Shown here: positions 8,771 to 18,131 of the stretch, one piece after another
Position numbering within the stretch: the stretch's first letter is position 1
How the letters are laid out: each line of letters opens with the position of its first letter
Source: Agreia sp. COWG
GTDB taxonomy: Bacteria; Actinomycetota; Actinomycetes; Actinomycetales; Microbacteriaceae
Assembly: GCF_904528075.1 (NCBI RefSeq)
Contig: NZ_LR882035.1
Span: 620,001-684,000 of the forward strand
Direction of reading: 5' to 3'
DNA length: 64,000 nucleotides
Translations under genes and position numbers: made by a program
Notes under the pieces: model-generated
Database searches by the model: none
The model's input: only the letters and a program-made list of their open reading frames with translations
Told to the model about the DNA's origin: nothing

Positions 8771-10501
8771 ATGAGTACTGCCGAGGCCGCCGGGGCGACA
8801 CCCGAACACGCGACAGCATCAGCCGATACACGCCCCACGGGTGCCGAGGACGAGCGCTACGTGATCGGCGTCGACTATGGCACCCTCTCCGGCCGCGCCG
8901 TCGTGGTGCGCGTCAGCGACGGGGCCGAGCTCGGCTCTGGCGTTCTCGAATACCCGCACGCGGTCATGGACCGCACGCTCGCGGCATCCGGTGCCACCCT
9001 GCCGCCGGAGTGGGCCCTGCAGGTGCCGAGCGACTACGTCGACGTTCTGAAGCACACGATCCCCGCCGCGCTCGCCGAGGCCGGCATCGACCCGTCGAAG
9101 GTCATCGGAGTGGGCACGGACTTCACCGCCTGCACGATGGTTCCGACTCTGGCAGATGGCACGCCGCTCAACGAGCTGCCCGAATATGCAGACCGTCCGC
9201 ACGCCTACGTGAAGCTCTGGAAGCACCACGCCGCACAGCCCCAGGCCGACCGCATCAACAGGGTCGCCGAAGAGCGTGGCGAGACCTGGCTTCCCCGCTA
9301 CGGCGGGCTCATCTCGAGCGAGTGGGAGTTCGCCAAGGGACTGCAGCTGCTCGAGGAAGATCCCGAGCTCTACAACCGCATGGAGCACTGGGTCGAGGCC
9401 GCCGACTGGACCGTCTGGCAGCTCACCGGCGAGTACGTGCGCAACGCCTGCACCGCCGGTTACAAGGGCATCTGGCAAGACGGGGAGTACCCGTCGTCCG
9501 ACTTCCTGGGTGCGCTCAACCCCGACTTCGCCGACTTCGCCACCACGAAGGTCGAGCACCGCATCGGCCAGCTGGGGGATGCCGCGGGCCGGCTCTCCGC
9601 CGAGGCCGCAACCTGGACGGGCCTGCCCGAGGGCATCGCGGTTGCTGTCGGCAACGTCGACGCCCACGTGACCGCCCCCGCGGCCCGCGCCGTGAAGCCC
9701 GGACAGATGGTCGCCATCATGGGCACCTCGACCTGCCACGTCATGAACTCCGACGTCTTGAAAGAGGTGCCGGGCATGTGCGGCGTCGTCGACGGCGGCA
9801 TCGTCAGCGGGCTCTACGGCTACGAGGCCGGCCAGTCCGGAGTGGGTGACATCTTCGCCTGGTACGTCGAGAACCAGGTTCCCGCCCACTATCGCGAGGC
9901 CGCGGATGCGCGCGGCATCAGCATCCACCAGTATCTGACCGAGCTCAGTGAGCACCAGCCGGTCGGCGGCCACGGACTGCTGGCCCTCGACTGGAACAAC
10001 GGCAACCGCTCCGTGCTCGTCGACACTGAGCTGTCGGGCCTGCTCGTCGGCCAGACGTTGGCTACCCGCGCCGAAGAGGTCTACCGGGCCCTGCTCGAGT
10101 CGACCGCCTTCGGCACCCGCAAGATCATCGAGACGTTCAACGCGTCGGGCGTCGAGGTCACCGAGTTCATCGTGGCCGGCGGCCTCATCAAGAACGCATT
10201 CCTCATGCAGACCTACAGCGACATCCTGCGCCTGCCCATCTCGATCCTCGCCAGCACCCAGGGGCCCGCGCTCGGCTCCGCCATCCACGCCGCCGTCGCC
10301 GCGGGCGCCTACCCCGACGTGCTGGCCGCCAGCGACCGGATGGGCCGGCTCGACGAGGCCGTCTACGTTCCGAATGCCGCCAACGCCGACGCCTACGACG
10401 CCCTCTATGCCGACTACTCCGAGCTGCACGACTACTTCGGTCGCGGCGCCAACGACGTGATGAAGCGGCTGAAGACCGCACGAAAGAAGGCCCTCTCATG
10501 A
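8771..10501 (+). CDS. araB: L-ribulokinase
   Basis: A 576-residue FGGY-family kinase that phosphorylates L-ribulose to L-ribulose 5-phosphate. [18 protein letters not shown] is the N-terminal phosphate-binding motif; [12 protein letters not shown] and the C-terminal [17 protein letters not shown] match ribulokinases rather than xylulokinases or glycerol kinases. Length is near the family norm of about 560. Start at 8771 is set by AAGGAG at 8758-8763, eight bases upstream; about 33 residues precede the kinase domain. The TGA overlaps the araD ATG (ATGA, 10498-10501). First gene of araB-araD-araA, read from the promoter at 8658. Confidence 0.96.
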   Translation: MSTAEAAGATPEHATASADTRPTGAEDERYVIGVDYGTLSGRAVVVRVSDGAELGSGVLEYPHAVMDRTLAASGATLPPEWALQVPSDYVDVLKHTIPAALAEAGIDPSKVIGVGTDFTACTMVPTLADGTPLNELPEYADRPHAYVKLWKHHAAQPQADRINRVAEERGETWLPRYGGLISSEWEFAKGLQLLEEDPELYNRMEHWVEAADWTVWQLTGEYVRNACTAGYKGIWQDGEYPSSDFLGALNPDFADFATTKVEHRIGQLGDAAGRLSAEAATWTGLPEGIAVAVGNVDAHVTAPAARAVKPGQMVAIMGTSTCHVMNSDVLKEVPGMCGVVDGGIVSGLYGYEAGQSGVGDIFAWYVENQVPAHYREAADARGISIHQYLTELSEHQPVGGHGLLALDWNNGNRSVLVDTELSGLLVGQTLATRAEEVYRALLESTAFGTRKIIETFNASGVEVTEFIVAGGLIKNAFLMQTYSDILRLPISILASTQGPALGSAIHAAVAAGAYPDVLAASDRMGRLDEAVYVPNAANADAYDALYADYSELHDYFGRGANDVMKRLKTARKKALS

Positions 10502-11220
10502 GCGACCCCGTGACCGAGTTCACCCCCGAGATCCGGGATGCGATCGCCCGCCTACGCTCCGACGTCGCGCGCCTGCACGGCGAGCTCGTGCGCTACGGGC
10601 TCGTGATCTGGACCGGCGGCAACATCTCCGGCCGTGTTCCCGGGGCGGACCTCTTCGTGATCAAGCCGTCGGGCGTCGACTACGACGAGCTGACCCCCGA
10701 GAACATGATCCTCTGCGACCTCGACGGCAACGTCATCCCCGGCACGCCCGGATCGGATCGCTCGCCCTCGAGCGACACCGCGGCGCACGCCTACGTCTAC
10801 CGGAACATGCCCGAGGTCGGGGGAGTGGTGCACACGCACTCGACCTACGCGGTCGCCTGGGCTGCGCGCGGCGAGCCGATCCCCTGCGTGATCACCGCCA
10901 TGGCCGACGAGTTCGGCGGCGAGATCCCGGTGGGGCCGTTCGCGATCATCGGCGACGACTCCATCGGCCGCGGAATCGTCGAGACCCTGAAGGGCCACCG
11001 CTCGCGCGCCGTGCTCATGAAGAGCCACGGCCCCTTCACCATCGGCAAAGACGCCCGCGATGCCGTGAAGGCCGCGGTGATGGTCGAAGACGTCGCCCGC
11101 ACCGTGCACATCTCCCGCCAGCTCGGCGCCCCGGTCGACATTCCCGAGCCCGCGATCGATTCCCTCTTCGACCGCTACCAGAACGTCTACGGACAGAACC
11201 CCGAAGGATCCCTCGCATGA
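10498..11220 (+). CDS. araD: L-ribulose-5-phosphate 4-epimerase
   Basis: A 240-residue class II aldolase-fold enzyme that converts L-ribulose 5-phosphate to D-xylulose 5-phosphate, the last step of bacterial arabinose use. [23 protein letters not shown] and the Zn-binding [13 protein letters not shown] are visible, with the third metal His in [11 protein letters not shown]. Length is normal for AraD (about 231). Coupled by four-base overlaps to araB before it and to araA after it (ATGA, 11217-11220). Confidence 0.95.
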   Translation: MSDPVTEFTPEIRDAIARLRSDVARLHGELVRYGLVIWTGGNISGRVPGADLFVIKPSGVDYDELTPENMILCDLDGNVIPGTPGSDRSPSSDTAAHAYVYRNMPEVGGVVHTHSTYAVAWAARGEPIPCVITAMADEFGGEIPVGPFAIIGDDSIGRGIVETLKGHRSRAVLMKSHGPFTIGKDARDAVKAAVMVEDVARTVHISRQLGAPVDIPEPAIDSLFDRYQNVYGQNPEGSLA

Positions 11221-12734
11221 GCACACTCTCCACCACCCTCGACGACTACGAGATCTGGTTCCTGACCGGCAGTCAGGGCCTCTACGGCGAGGAGACCCTC
11301 CGCCAGGTGGCCGAGCAGTCGAAGACGATCGCCGACGCGCTCGAGGCGTCCACCGGCATCCCCGTTCGCATCGTATGGAAGCCGGTGCTCACCGACTCCG
11401 ACGCGATCCGTCGCATGGCCCTCGAGGTCAACGCGAACGACAGGGTCATCGGCGTCACCGCCTGGATGCACACGTTCTCGCCCGCCAAGATGTGGATCAC
11501 GGGACTCGATCTGCTGCGGAAGCCTCTGCTTCACCTGCACACGCAGGCGAACGTCGAACTGCCGTGGGGCGAGATCGACTTCGACTTCATGAACCTCAAC
11601 CAGGCTGCGCACGGCGACCGCGAGTTCGGCTACATCCAGGCCCGCCTCGGCGTCGCCCGCAAGACCGTGGTCGGCCACGTCAGCGACCCGAGCGTGCAGA
11701 AGCAGATCTCCGACTGGAGTCGCGCCGCCGCGGGCTGGGCTGCGACCCACGAGATGAAGCTCGCCCGCTTCGGCGACAACATGCGCTACGTCGCGGTCAC
11801 CGAGGGTGACAAGACCGAGGCAGAGCTGCGGTTCGGCGTGCAGGTCAACACCTGGGGCGTCAACGAGCTGGTCGAGGTCGTGGATGCGCAGAGCGACGCG
11901 GATGTCGACGCTCTCGTGGCGGAATACGTCGAGCTCTACGACGTCGTGCCCGAGCTGCAGGTCGGCGGCGAGCGGCACGAGTCGCTGCGCGACGGAGCCC
12001 GCATCGAGCTGGGGCTCCGCTCCTTTCTCGAGGCCGGCGGCTTCTCGGCCTTCACCACGAGCTTCGAAGACTTGGGCGGGCTCAAGCAGCTTCCCGGCCT
12101 CGCGGTTCAGCGCCTGATGGCTGAAGGCTACGGCTTCGGTGCGGAAGGCGACTGGAAGACGGCGGTGCTCGTGCGCACCGCCAACGTGATGGGTGCGGGC
12201 CTGCCCGGAGGCGCAAGCCTCATGGAGGACTACACCTACGACATGACCCCGGGGGCGGAGCTCATCCTGGGCGCCCACATGCTCGAGGTCAGCCCGTCGC
12301 TCACCACGAAGAAGCCGACCCTCGAGATCCACGCGCTCGGCATCGGCGGAAAAGAGGATCCGGTGCGCCTGGTCTTCACCGCCGACTCCGGCCCTGCCGT
12401 CGTGGTCGCCCTGAGCGACATGCGCGACCGCTTCCGCCTGGTGGCCAACGTGGTCGAGGTCGTGCAGCCCACGGCCCCGCTGCCGAAGCTTCCCGTCGGG
12501 CGTGCCGTGTGGAAGCCCGAGCCGAACTTCCAGACGTCGGCCGCCGCCTGGCTCACAGCGGGTGCCGCGCATCACACGGTGATGTCTACGGCGATCGGCC
12601 TCGAGGTCTTCCAGGACTTCGCCGAGATCGCGAAGACCGAGCTGCTGGTCATCGACGAGAACACCGAACTGCGCGAGTTCGCCAAAGAGGTGCGCTGGAA
12701 CGCGGCCTATTACCGCCTCGCCCAGGCCATCTAG
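11217..12734 (+). CDS. araA: L-arabinose isomerase
   Basis: A 505-residue L-arabinose isomerase, converting L-arabinose to L-ribulose with a divalent metal. [15 protein letters not shown] at the N-terminus, [12 protein letters not shown] and [21 protein letters not shown] (the latter carrying metal ligands) are family signatures, and length matches the usual 500. Last gene of araBDA; a strong hairpin follows 15 bases after the stop. The operon lacks a transporter of its own; the sugar ABC systems downstream in the window are candidates. Confidence 0.96.
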   Translation: MSTLSTTLDDYEIWFLTGSQGLYGEETLRQVAEQSKTIADALEASTGIPVRIVWKPVLTDSDAIRRMALEVNANDRVIGVTAWMHTFSPAKMWITGLDLLRKPLLHLHTQANVELPWGEIDFDFMNLNQAAHGDREFGYIQARLGVARKTVVGHVSDPSVQKQISDWSRAAAGWAATHEMKLARFGDNMRYVAVTEGDKTEAELRFGVQVNTWGVNELVEVVDAQSDADVDALVAEYVELYDVVPELQVGGERHESLRDGARIELGLRSFLEAGGFSAFTTSFEDLGGLKQLPGLAVQRLMAEGYGFGAEGDWKTAVLVRTANVMGAGLPGGASLMEDYTYDMTPGAELILGAHMLEVSPSLTTKKPTLEIHALGIGGKEDPVRLVFTADSGPAVVVALSDMRDRFRLVANVVEVVQPTAPLPKLPVGRAVWKPEPNFQTSAAAWLTAGAAHHTVMSTAIGLEVFQDFAEIAKTELLVIDENTELREFAKEVRWNAAYYRLAQAI

Positions 12735-12748
12735 CACAGCGCGTCACC

Positions 12749-12789
12749 GGCCCGGCCCGGCGCATCCGATGGATGCTCCGGGCCGGGCC
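12749..12789 (+). terminator. hairpin terminator after araBDA
   Basis: 19-nt arms at 12749-12767 and 12771-12789 pair with one mismatch around a three-base loop. The stem is very GC-rich (GGCCCGGCCCGG) and lacks a T-run, as is usual in high-GC actinobacteria. Confidence 0.75.
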
Positions 12790-12796
12790 ATCGCAT

Positions 12797-12810
12797 ATGA
12801 TCGCGCTCTC
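12797..12810. repeat. left copy of a 14-bp direct repeat flanking the low-GC islet
   Basis: ATGATCGCGCTCTC is repeated exactly at 13716-13729. The similarity extends a few bases outward on both sides (ATCG before, T after). The roughly 900 bases between are clearly less GC-rich than the surroundings and hold a single secreted-protein gene. Confidence 0.55.
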
Positions 12811-12831
12811 ATGAAACCTTCGCACAATACC

Positions 12832-12845
12832 ATTCAGCGCTGAAT
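12832..12845. repeat. perfect 14-bp palindrome
   Basis: ATTCAGCGCTGAAT reads the same on both strands. It lies about 100 bases beyond the 3' end of the secreted-protein gene, inside the low-GC islet. It could be a protein-binding site or part of a terminator. Confidence 0.5.
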
Positions 12846-12943
12846 ACTAAACGGCACGCTGGCATCCGAAGCTACGAACCGCGAGTTAGAGTGTCTTCAA
12901 ACTTCTTGTCCAAGCTGCGAACAATATCTACGTCGTGCCGTTA

Positions 12944-13420
12944 CTAGAACGACACGCATCCGAAGGTGATGCCTGCCGCAGCCATAGCTCCGTTCGTTAC
13001 CCACGTGAATGCGTCGGCGGGCGGGAAGAATATAAGACCAGCCCCAGAGGCGTAAGCGACGATACATCCGTCTGAAGCGGATGGCGCGGATGACACCGCC
13101 CCGCCGCCATACGATAACTCGACGGATTCAAGCATGTTCCCGTCCAGGTACTTTTGGAGGAAACTCCCCTTGCAGTCTGTGAGAACTTCGCCGTCGGACA
13201 TGAAGTAGCTACTGCCGTCGTCCGCTACACAGTTGTATTCGTAATCACCGGTTGTCTCGTCTGCCTCAGCGCTGAGACCTTGCTCGGGAACGCTGGGCCT
13301 CAAATTGGCCGTTGTTGCGGTCCAGTGAGTGGTTGTGTCAGTCGCTGCATACGCGGCTGTCGGCGTGATGGCCATCACGGCGGCAACCAGTCCGATAAGG
13401 ATACTCATCCTCTTTCGCAT
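12944..13420 (-). CDS. secreted Cys-containing hypothetical protein
   Basis: A 158-residue protein with no family I recognise. MRKRMSILIGLVAAVMAITP with cleavage after AYA at about residue 25 is a clear Sec signal peptide. The mature part has four Cys (NCVAD, DCKG, GCIVA, GCVSF) that could form two disulfides, and a Gly/Ala-rich hydrophobic C-terminus. The ATG at 13420 is chosen for the signal peptide and a GGAG eight bases upstream. The same frame stays open 297 nt further, through a 15-bp tandem repeat. Codon use and base composition are less GC-rich than all neighbours, suggesting transfer. A secreted peptide toxin or surface factor is possible but not shown. Confidence 0.7.
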   Translation of the reverse strand: MRKRMSILIGLVAAVMAITPTAAYAATDTTTHWTATTANLRPSVPEQGLSAEADETTGDYEYNCVADDGSSYFMSDGEVLTDCKGSFLQKYLDGNMLESVELSYGGGAVSSAPSASDGCIVAYASGAGLIFFPPADAFTWVTNGAMAAAGITFGCVSF

Positions 13421-13568
13421 CTTTCGCTCCACTTCGATTTGAACAACCCGAGTTGGCGTCCTTGGCATGACGATAAGAGCTATACGGTCGTCTGTCAATG
13501 AGTTCGCGTGGTCCATATGGGTGGCAGCGTAAAGGCAACCTCGTACTAACCCCGGCGGCTTCAAGCTG

Positions 13569-13625
13569 CGCCAATGCGCCCTTCGCCAATGCGCCCTTCG
13601 CCAATGCGCCCTTCGCCAATGCGCC
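13569..13625. repeat. 15-bp tandem repeat, 3.8 copies
   Basis: The unit CGCCAATGCGCCCTT is repeated at 13569, 13584 and 13599, with a 12-base partial copy at 13614. All copies are identical, so the array is recent or kept uniform. On the minus strand the period of 15 keeps the reading frame and would encode repeats of AHWRR if translated. Confidence 0.9.
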
Positions 13626-13715
13626 GTGTATCGAGCTTTCGAAGTCGAATGTGCCATCCGTGACCTAATCCCATTCGAGCACATGATTTCTATCGAGTGC
13701 AGATACCTCATCGAC

Positions 13716-13729
13716 ATGATCGCGCTCTC
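13716..13729. repeat. right copy of the 14-bp direct repeat flanking the islet
   Basis: Exact repeat of 12797-12810 in the same orientation. It lies between the tandem repeat and the ROK regulator gene and marks the right side of the lower-GC segment. Confidence 0.55.
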
Positions 13730-13768
13730 TTCTCAGCCTTGTGACCGATAACATTCCTGTACGGCCAT

Positions 13769-13794
13769 GCGTTCACTAATTGACTACAAGGCGG
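13769..13794. promoter_or_regulatory. 26-bp box shared with the first sugar ABC operon (ROK regulator copy)
   Basis: This 26-base segment matches 15048-15073 at 22 of 26 positions: GCGTT, ACTA, TTGAC, ACAAGG and GG are common to both. It lies directly before the ROK gene, its last bases forming that gene's probable ribosome binding site, while the other copy precedes mmsA. A ROK operator, or a promoter -35 region with TTGAC, is the likely meaning. Confidence 0.6.
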
Positions 13795-13796
13795 CA

Positions 13797-15005
13797 ATGA
13801 TGCACCCTTCATACATGCCACAACGCGTGCGCTCGACGAAGAGCCGCCCCAGAAACCCAGGATCGCAGGGTGCCCTCCGCCAGCAGAACCAGCAGCGCAT
13901 CGTGGAGTCCCTCCTCACGGGTGGGCCGTCGACCCAGGCCGAGCTCGCCCGCAACACGGGCCTGAGCACGGCGACCGTGTCGAACATCGTGAAGGACATG
14001 GCCGAGAACGGCCTCGTCGACACCTCGCCCGTCACGAGCTCCGGCCGCCGTGCCCTCTCTGTGCGCCTGCTCGACAGCGGATCCGTGGCCGTGGGAGTCG
14101 ACTTCGGTCGGCGCCACGTGCGCGTCGTCATCACGAGCCTCGGATACGAGGTGCGGGCCGAGGAGGCCCTGACCATGCCCCTCGGCTACGCGGCCGAGGA
14201 GGGCCTCATCGTGGGCGCGGAACTGCTCGACAGGCTGCTCGACGAGAACGGCATCGAGCGGAGTTCCGTACTCGGCGTCGGCATAGGCATCCCGGGTCCG
14301 ATCGACCGCAGAACCAATACCGTCGTCGTCGGCGCCATCCTCCCCGAATGGGTCGGCGTCGACATCACCGACCTCGAGCGCCGGTTCGAGTTTCCCGTCA
14401 TCATCGACAACGACGCCAATTTCGGCGCCCTGGGAGAAGTGACCTGGGGCGAGAATCGCGGCGTGCGCAATCTCATCTTCGTGAAGATCGGCTCGGGAAT
14501 CGGCTCCGGCCTCATTCTGAACGGAGCACCCTACGGGGGGCATCTCGGAATCACCGGCGAGATCGGGCACTCTCCGGTCTCCGACCACGGTTTGATCTGC
14601 CGCTGCGGAAACAGGGGCTGCCTCGAGACGGTCGCATCCACGTCGATCATGATCGAGCTGCTCGGCCGCGGTTCATCAGAGCCGATCACCACAGCCGACA
14701 TCGTGCGTCGCGGCCTGGAGCGTGACCCCGCCACCCTGCGTGTGCTCGACGATGCCGGCACGGCGGTGGGTCGCGCCATTGCGAACATGGCGAACATGAT
14801 CAACCCCGAAGTCGTGCTCATCGGCGGTCCGCTCGCGGCCCTCGGAGACATCATCCTCGATCCGGTCAAGCGCGGTCTCGTGCGCAACGCCCTGCCGATC
14901 ATCGGCGAGACCACGGCTATCCGCATGTCGTCTCTCGGCGATCGGGCCGAGGCGCTCGGCGCCGCCGCACTGGTGCTGCAGCAGCCCGGCGTGCACCCGC
15001 GCTGA
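13797..15005 (+). CDS. ROK-family transcriptional regulator
   Basis: A 402-residue ROK repressor. A winged helix-turn-helix (TQAELARNTGLSTATVSNIV) precedes a sugar-kinase-like domain with GEIGHSP and the zinc motif CRCGNRGCLET. Start is uncertain: ATG 13797 has AAGGCGG three bases upstream and is preferred; ATG 13767 would place the start before the shared 26-bp box, and ATG 13815 is also possible. It lies upstream of the mmsA-mmsB-chvE operon, in the same direction, and shares a 26-bp upstream box with it, so autoregulation and control of that operon are likely. Xylose or another aldose as effector is an inference. Confidence 0.85.
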   Translation: MMHPSYMPQRVRSTKSRPRNPGSQGALRQQNQQRIVESLLTGGPSTQAELARNTGLSTATVSNIVKDMAENGLVDTSPVTSSGRRALSVRLLDSGSVAVGVDFGRRHVRVVITSLGYEVRAEEALTMPLGYAAEEGLIVGAELLDRLLDENGIERSSVLGVGIGIPGPIDRRTNTVVVGAILPEWVGVDITDLERRFEFPVIIDNDANFGALGEVTWGENRGVRNLIFVKIGSGIGSGLILNGAPYGGHLGITGEIGHSPVSDHGLICRCGNRGCLETVASTSIMIELLGRGSSEPITTADIVRRGLERDPATLRVLDDAGTAVGRAIANMANMINPEVVLIGGPLAALGDIILDPVKRGLVRNALPIIGETTAIRMSSLGDRAEALGAAALVLQQPGVHPR

Positions 15006-15047
15006 CGCGGTGACCACCCCGCGAGACCTCCTCGTTATCAAGTCGTT

Positions 15048-15073
15048 GCGTTAACTATTTGACGACAAGGGGG
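15048..15073. promoter_or_regulatory. 26-bp box shared with the ROK gene (sugar ABC operon copy)
   Basis: Second copy of the box at 13769-13794. It contains TTGACG (15059-15064), a possible -35 element; TTTACT at 15083-15088 could be the -10, 18 bases later. The core GTTAACTATTTGAC is an imperfect inverted repeat, as expected for a dimeric repressor site. Confidence 0.6.
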
Positions 15074-15157
15074 TGGAGGGCGTTTACTACCTAAGCGAGA
15101 GATTTCGACAGGGTCTGCTCGTTTCACCCGACAGCGGAGTCTTCAAGGAGCGCATGA

Positions 15158-16705
15158 ATGTCTTCTAGTCCCACGATCCTTGAGATGCGATCCATCACCA
15201 AGGAGTTCCCCGGGGTCAAAGCCCTCTCCGACGTCTCCCTCACGGTGAAGGCCGCAGAGATCCACGCGATCTGCGGCGAGAACGGTGCCGGCAAGTCCAC
15301 CCTCATGAAGGTGCTCTCCGGCGTCTACCCCTACGGCACCTACAGCGGCGACATCGTCTTCCAGGGCCAAGAGGTGCGATTCCGCGACATCAAGTCCAGC
15401 GAGCAGGCCGGCATCGTCATCATCCATCAGGAACTCGCCCTGATTCCCGAGCTGAGCATCACCGAGAACATCTTTCTCGGCAACGAGCCCGGTCGCGGCG
15501 GCGTCATCGACTGGAAGGCCGCGAAGAAGCGCGCCATCGAGCTGCTCGCCCGAGTCGGCCTGAAGGACGACCCCGACTCGCTGATCAAGAACATCGGCGT
15601 CGGCAAGCAGCAGCTCGTCGAGATCGCCAAAGCCCTCAACAAGAGCGTGAAGCTCCTCATCCTGGACGAGCCGACCGCGGCTCTCAACGAGAACGATTCC
15701 CAGCACCTGCTCGACCTCATCCGTGGGCTCAAGTCCAAGGGCATCGCGTCGATCATGATCTCGCACAAGCTCAACGAGATCGAACAGGTCGCAGACTCCA
15801 TCACGATCATCCGTGACGGTCGCAGCATCGAGACGCTGAATGTCAAGGAAGACGGCGTCAACGAAGACCGCATCATCCGCGGCATGGTCGGTCGCGACCT
15901 CGAGAGCCGCTTCCCCGAGCACACCCCGAAGATCGGCGAGGTCTTTTTCGAGGTGCGCAACTGGACCGTGCAGCACCCGTTGATCGCCGACCGCCTCGTG
16001 TGCAAAGACGAGAGCCTCACCGTTCGCCGTGGTGAGATCGTCGGCATCGCCGGGCTCATGGGCGCGGGCCGCACCGAACTCGCCATGAGCATCTTCGGCC
16101 GCTCCTACGGCAAGTACGTCTCGGGCACCATCATCAAAGACGGTAAAGAGATCGTTCTGCGCAACGCGGGAGAGGCCATCAACCACGGCCTGGCCTACGT
16201 GAGCGAAGACCGTAAGGTGCTCGGACTCAACCTGCTCGACGACATCAAGCGCTCGACCGTCTCGGCCAAGCTCAAGAAGATCTCGACCCGCGACGTCATC
16301 GACGAGGTCAAGGAGTTTGCTGTCTCGGACGCCTACCGCAAGAGCCTGCGCATCAAGACTCCCACGGTCAACGAGGGCGTCGGCAAGCTCTCGGGCGGAA
16401 ACCAGCAGAAGGTGGTGTTGGCCAAGTGGATGTTCACCGATCCCGACCTGCTGATCCTCGACGAGCCCACGCGCGGCATCGATGTCGGAGCCAAGTTCGA
16501 GATCTACGGCATCATCCAGAAGCTGGCCGACGAGGGCAAGGGCGTCATCGTCATCTCCAGTGAGCTCCCCGAGCTCTTGGGTATCTCCGACCGCATCTAC
16601 ACGGTCTTCGAGGGCGCCATCACGAACGACATCCCGGCCGCCGAGGCCGACCCCGAAACGCTCATGAAGAGCATGACCAGCGCCAAGAAGAAGGTTCTTT
16701 CCTGA
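15158..16705 (+). CDS. mmsA: multiple-monosaccharide ABC transporter ATP-binding protein
   Basis: A 515-residue tandem ABC ATPase that powers uptake of monosaccharides (MmsA/GguA type). The first domain has Walker [10 protein letters not shown], signature [14 protein letters not shown] and Walker [12 protein letters not shown]; the second keeps a signature [14 protein letters not shown] and Walker [13 protein letters not shown] but a degenerate Walker A ([10 protein letters not shown]), as in sugar importers. Start is set by AAGGAG at 15145-15150. It overlaps the permease gene by one base (TGATG) and is followed by a ChvE-like binding protein. A paralogue is at 23791. Confidence 0.93.
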   Translation: MSSSPTILEMRSITKEFPGVKALSDVSLTVKAAEIHAICGENGAGKSTLMKVLSGVYPYGTYSGDIVFQGQEVRFRDIKSSEQAGIVIIHQELALIPELSITENIFLGNEPGRGGVIDWKAAKKRAIELLARVGLKDDPDSLIKNIGVGKQQLVEIAKALNKSVKLLILDEPTAALNENDSQHLLDLIRGLKSKGIASIMISHKLNEIEQVADSITIIRDGRSIETLNVKEDGVNEDRIIRGMVGRDLESRFPEHTPKIGEVFFEVRNWTVQHPLIADRLVCKDESLTVRRGEIVGIAGLMGAGRTELAMSIFGRSYGKYVSGTIIKDGKEIVLRNAGEAINHGLAYVSEDRKVLGLNLLDDIKRSTVSAKLKKISTRDVIDEVKEFAVSDAYRKSLRIKTPTVNEGVGKLSGGNQQKVVLAKWMFTDPDLLILDEPTRGIDVGAKFEIYGIIQKLADEGKGVIVISSELPELLGISDRIYTVFEGAITNDIPAAEADPETLMKSMTSAKKKVLS

Positions 16706-18075
16706 TGACACAGATCACTGAAGCCCCCAAGAAGTCCGGTGGCATCCGCGACCTCGGCAAGATGTTCGGCGGCGGGTCGGGGGCGAAGCAGCTCGGCATC
16801 CTCGGTGCCCTCGTCCTCATCGTCATCATCTTCCAGGTGAGGACAGATGGACTCCTACTTACGCCCGGTAACCTGATCGCCCTGGTGAGCCAGTACTCCT
16901 ACATCCTGATCCTCGCAATCGGAATGGTGATGGTGATCATCGCAGGCCACATCGACCTGTCGGTCGGCTCCGTCGCCGCCTTCGCGGGCATCGTGGTTGC
17001 GAGCCTGATGCAGAACTTCAACATCCCGTGGCCGCTCGCCATTGTGCTCGGCCTTCTCGTCGGTGCTCTCATCGGTGCCTGGCAGGGCTTCTGGGTGGCG
17101 TACGTCGGAGTGCCCGCCTTCATCGTGACCCTCGCCGGCATGCTCATCTTCCGAGGCGGCAACCAGTTCATAGGCAACGCTAACTCTGTGGCGGTGCCGA
17201 AGGAGTTCCAGGTGATCGGAGCGGGCTATCTGCCCGAGGTCGGACCCGACACCGGCTACAACAACCTCACGCTGCTGCTCGGACTTATCGTGATTGTTGC
17301 CGTCATCTGGCGAGAGTTCTCCGCCCGCCGTACGCAGGCCGAGATGGGCAGCGACATGGCTCCGCTCTGGGTCTCGCTCGTGAAGCTGTCCGTGATCGTC
17401 GTCGTGGCAGGATTTGCAACGGTCCTCTTCGCCTCGGGCCGCGTCGGCACCAGCTTCCCGATTTCGGGAATCATCCTCGGAGTGCTCATCCTGCTCTACT
17501 CCTTCGTCACGAAGAGCACGATCCTCGGTCGCCACATCTACGCGGTGGGCGGAAACTCCCACGCCGCCGAGCTGTCGGGTGTGAACTCGCGTCGCGTGAA
17601 CTTCTTCGTGATGATGAACATGTCCGTGCTCGCGTCCCTCGCCGGCATGATCTTCGTGGCGCGCTCCACGGCATCCGGCCCCCAGGACGGTCTGAGTTGG
17701 GAGCTCGACGCGATCGCCGCCGTCTTCATCGGCGGCGCGGCCGTGGCCGGAGGCGTCGGCACGGTCACCGGCTCGATCATCGGTGGCCTCGTGATGGCCG
17801 TGCTGAACAACGGCCTTCAGCTGGTGGGCGTTCAGTCCGACCGGGTGCAGATCATCAAGGGACTGGTGCTGCTCGCCGCCGTCGCCATCGACGTCTACAA
17901 CAAGAACCATGGCAGACCGTCGATCACAGGCCTCCTCACCAGGAAGCGCGCGGGCGGGGCTCGCACGACCGAGACGCCCCCGACCCCGCGCGTGCAAGAC
18001 GACTCGAACGCGCTGCAGCCCACGACCGGCGTGAGCGAGACGAGCCGCCCCTCTGCGGTCACCCCCAACAACTAG
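16705..18075 (+). CDS. mmsB: multiple-monosaccharide ABC transporter permease
   Basis: A 456-residue inner-membrane permease of the RbsC/XylH/MmsB type. Long hydrophobic helices include ILILAIGMVMVIIAGHIDLS, the conserved LSVGSVAAFAG, GAWQGFWVAYVGVPAFIVTL and the C-terminal VFIGGAAVAGGVGTVTGSI. About 50 polar residues extend past the last helix, absent from the paralogue at 25332. Coupled to mmsA upstream; the binding protein follows 56 bases later. Xylose, arabinose, glucose and galactose are typical substrates of this family; which applies here is not shown. Confidence 0.93.
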   Translation: MTQITEAPKKSGGIRDLGKMFGGGSGAKQLGILGALVLIVIIFQVRTDGLLLTPGNLIALVSQYSYILILAIGMVMVIIAGHIDLSVGSVAAFAGIVVASLMQNFNIPWPLAIVLGLLVGALIGAWQGFWVAYVGVPAFIVTLAGMLIFRGGNQFIGNANSVAVPKEFQVIGAGYLPEVGPDTGYNNLTLLLGLIVIVAVIWREFSARRTQAEMGSDMAPLWVSLVKLSVIVVVAGFATVLFASGRVGTSFPISGIILGVLILLYSFVTKSTILGRHIYAVGGNSHAAELSGVNSRRVNFFVMMNMSVLASLAGMIFVARSTASGPQDGLSWELDAIAAVFIGGAAVAGGVGTVTGSIIGGLVMAVLNNGLQLVGVQSDRVQIIKGLVLLAAVAIDVYNKNHGRPSITGLLTRKRAGGARTTETPPTPRVQDDSNALQPTTGVSETSRPSAVTPNN

Positions 18076-18131
18076 CCTCACCTTCCCCTGCACCACACCA
18101 TCCCTGCACCATCCAAAAGAAAGTGAACGAA

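Larger units (their letters stand above)
13421..13768. other. non-coding part of the low-GC islet
   Basis: This stretch before the secreted-protein gene contains the 15-bp tandem repeat (13569-13625), the right copy of the flanking direct repeat (13716-13729) and no convincing gene. The minus-strand frame through it is open but has no sensible start or conserved content. Confidence 0.5.

Noticed and set aside
13569..13625. CRISPR array
   Set aside because: Units are 15 bp and directly adjacent with no spacers, and no cas genes are present.
13338..13717. Frames through the 15-bp tandem repeat (AHWRR or AKGAL repeats)
   Set aside because: The repeat keeps frames open by itself. A clear signal peptide and ribosome site place the real start at 13420, after the repeat.
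12735..13768. Prophage or integrative element
   Set aside because: Only one gene, no integrase, transposase or structural gene, and no tRNA target. The direct repeat and lower GC are reported as an islet without a mechanism.
13767..13796. ROK regulator starting at ATG 13767
   Set aside because: The start would lie before a box shared with the next operon's upstream region, and no ribosome site precedes it; ATG 13797 has AAGGCGG.
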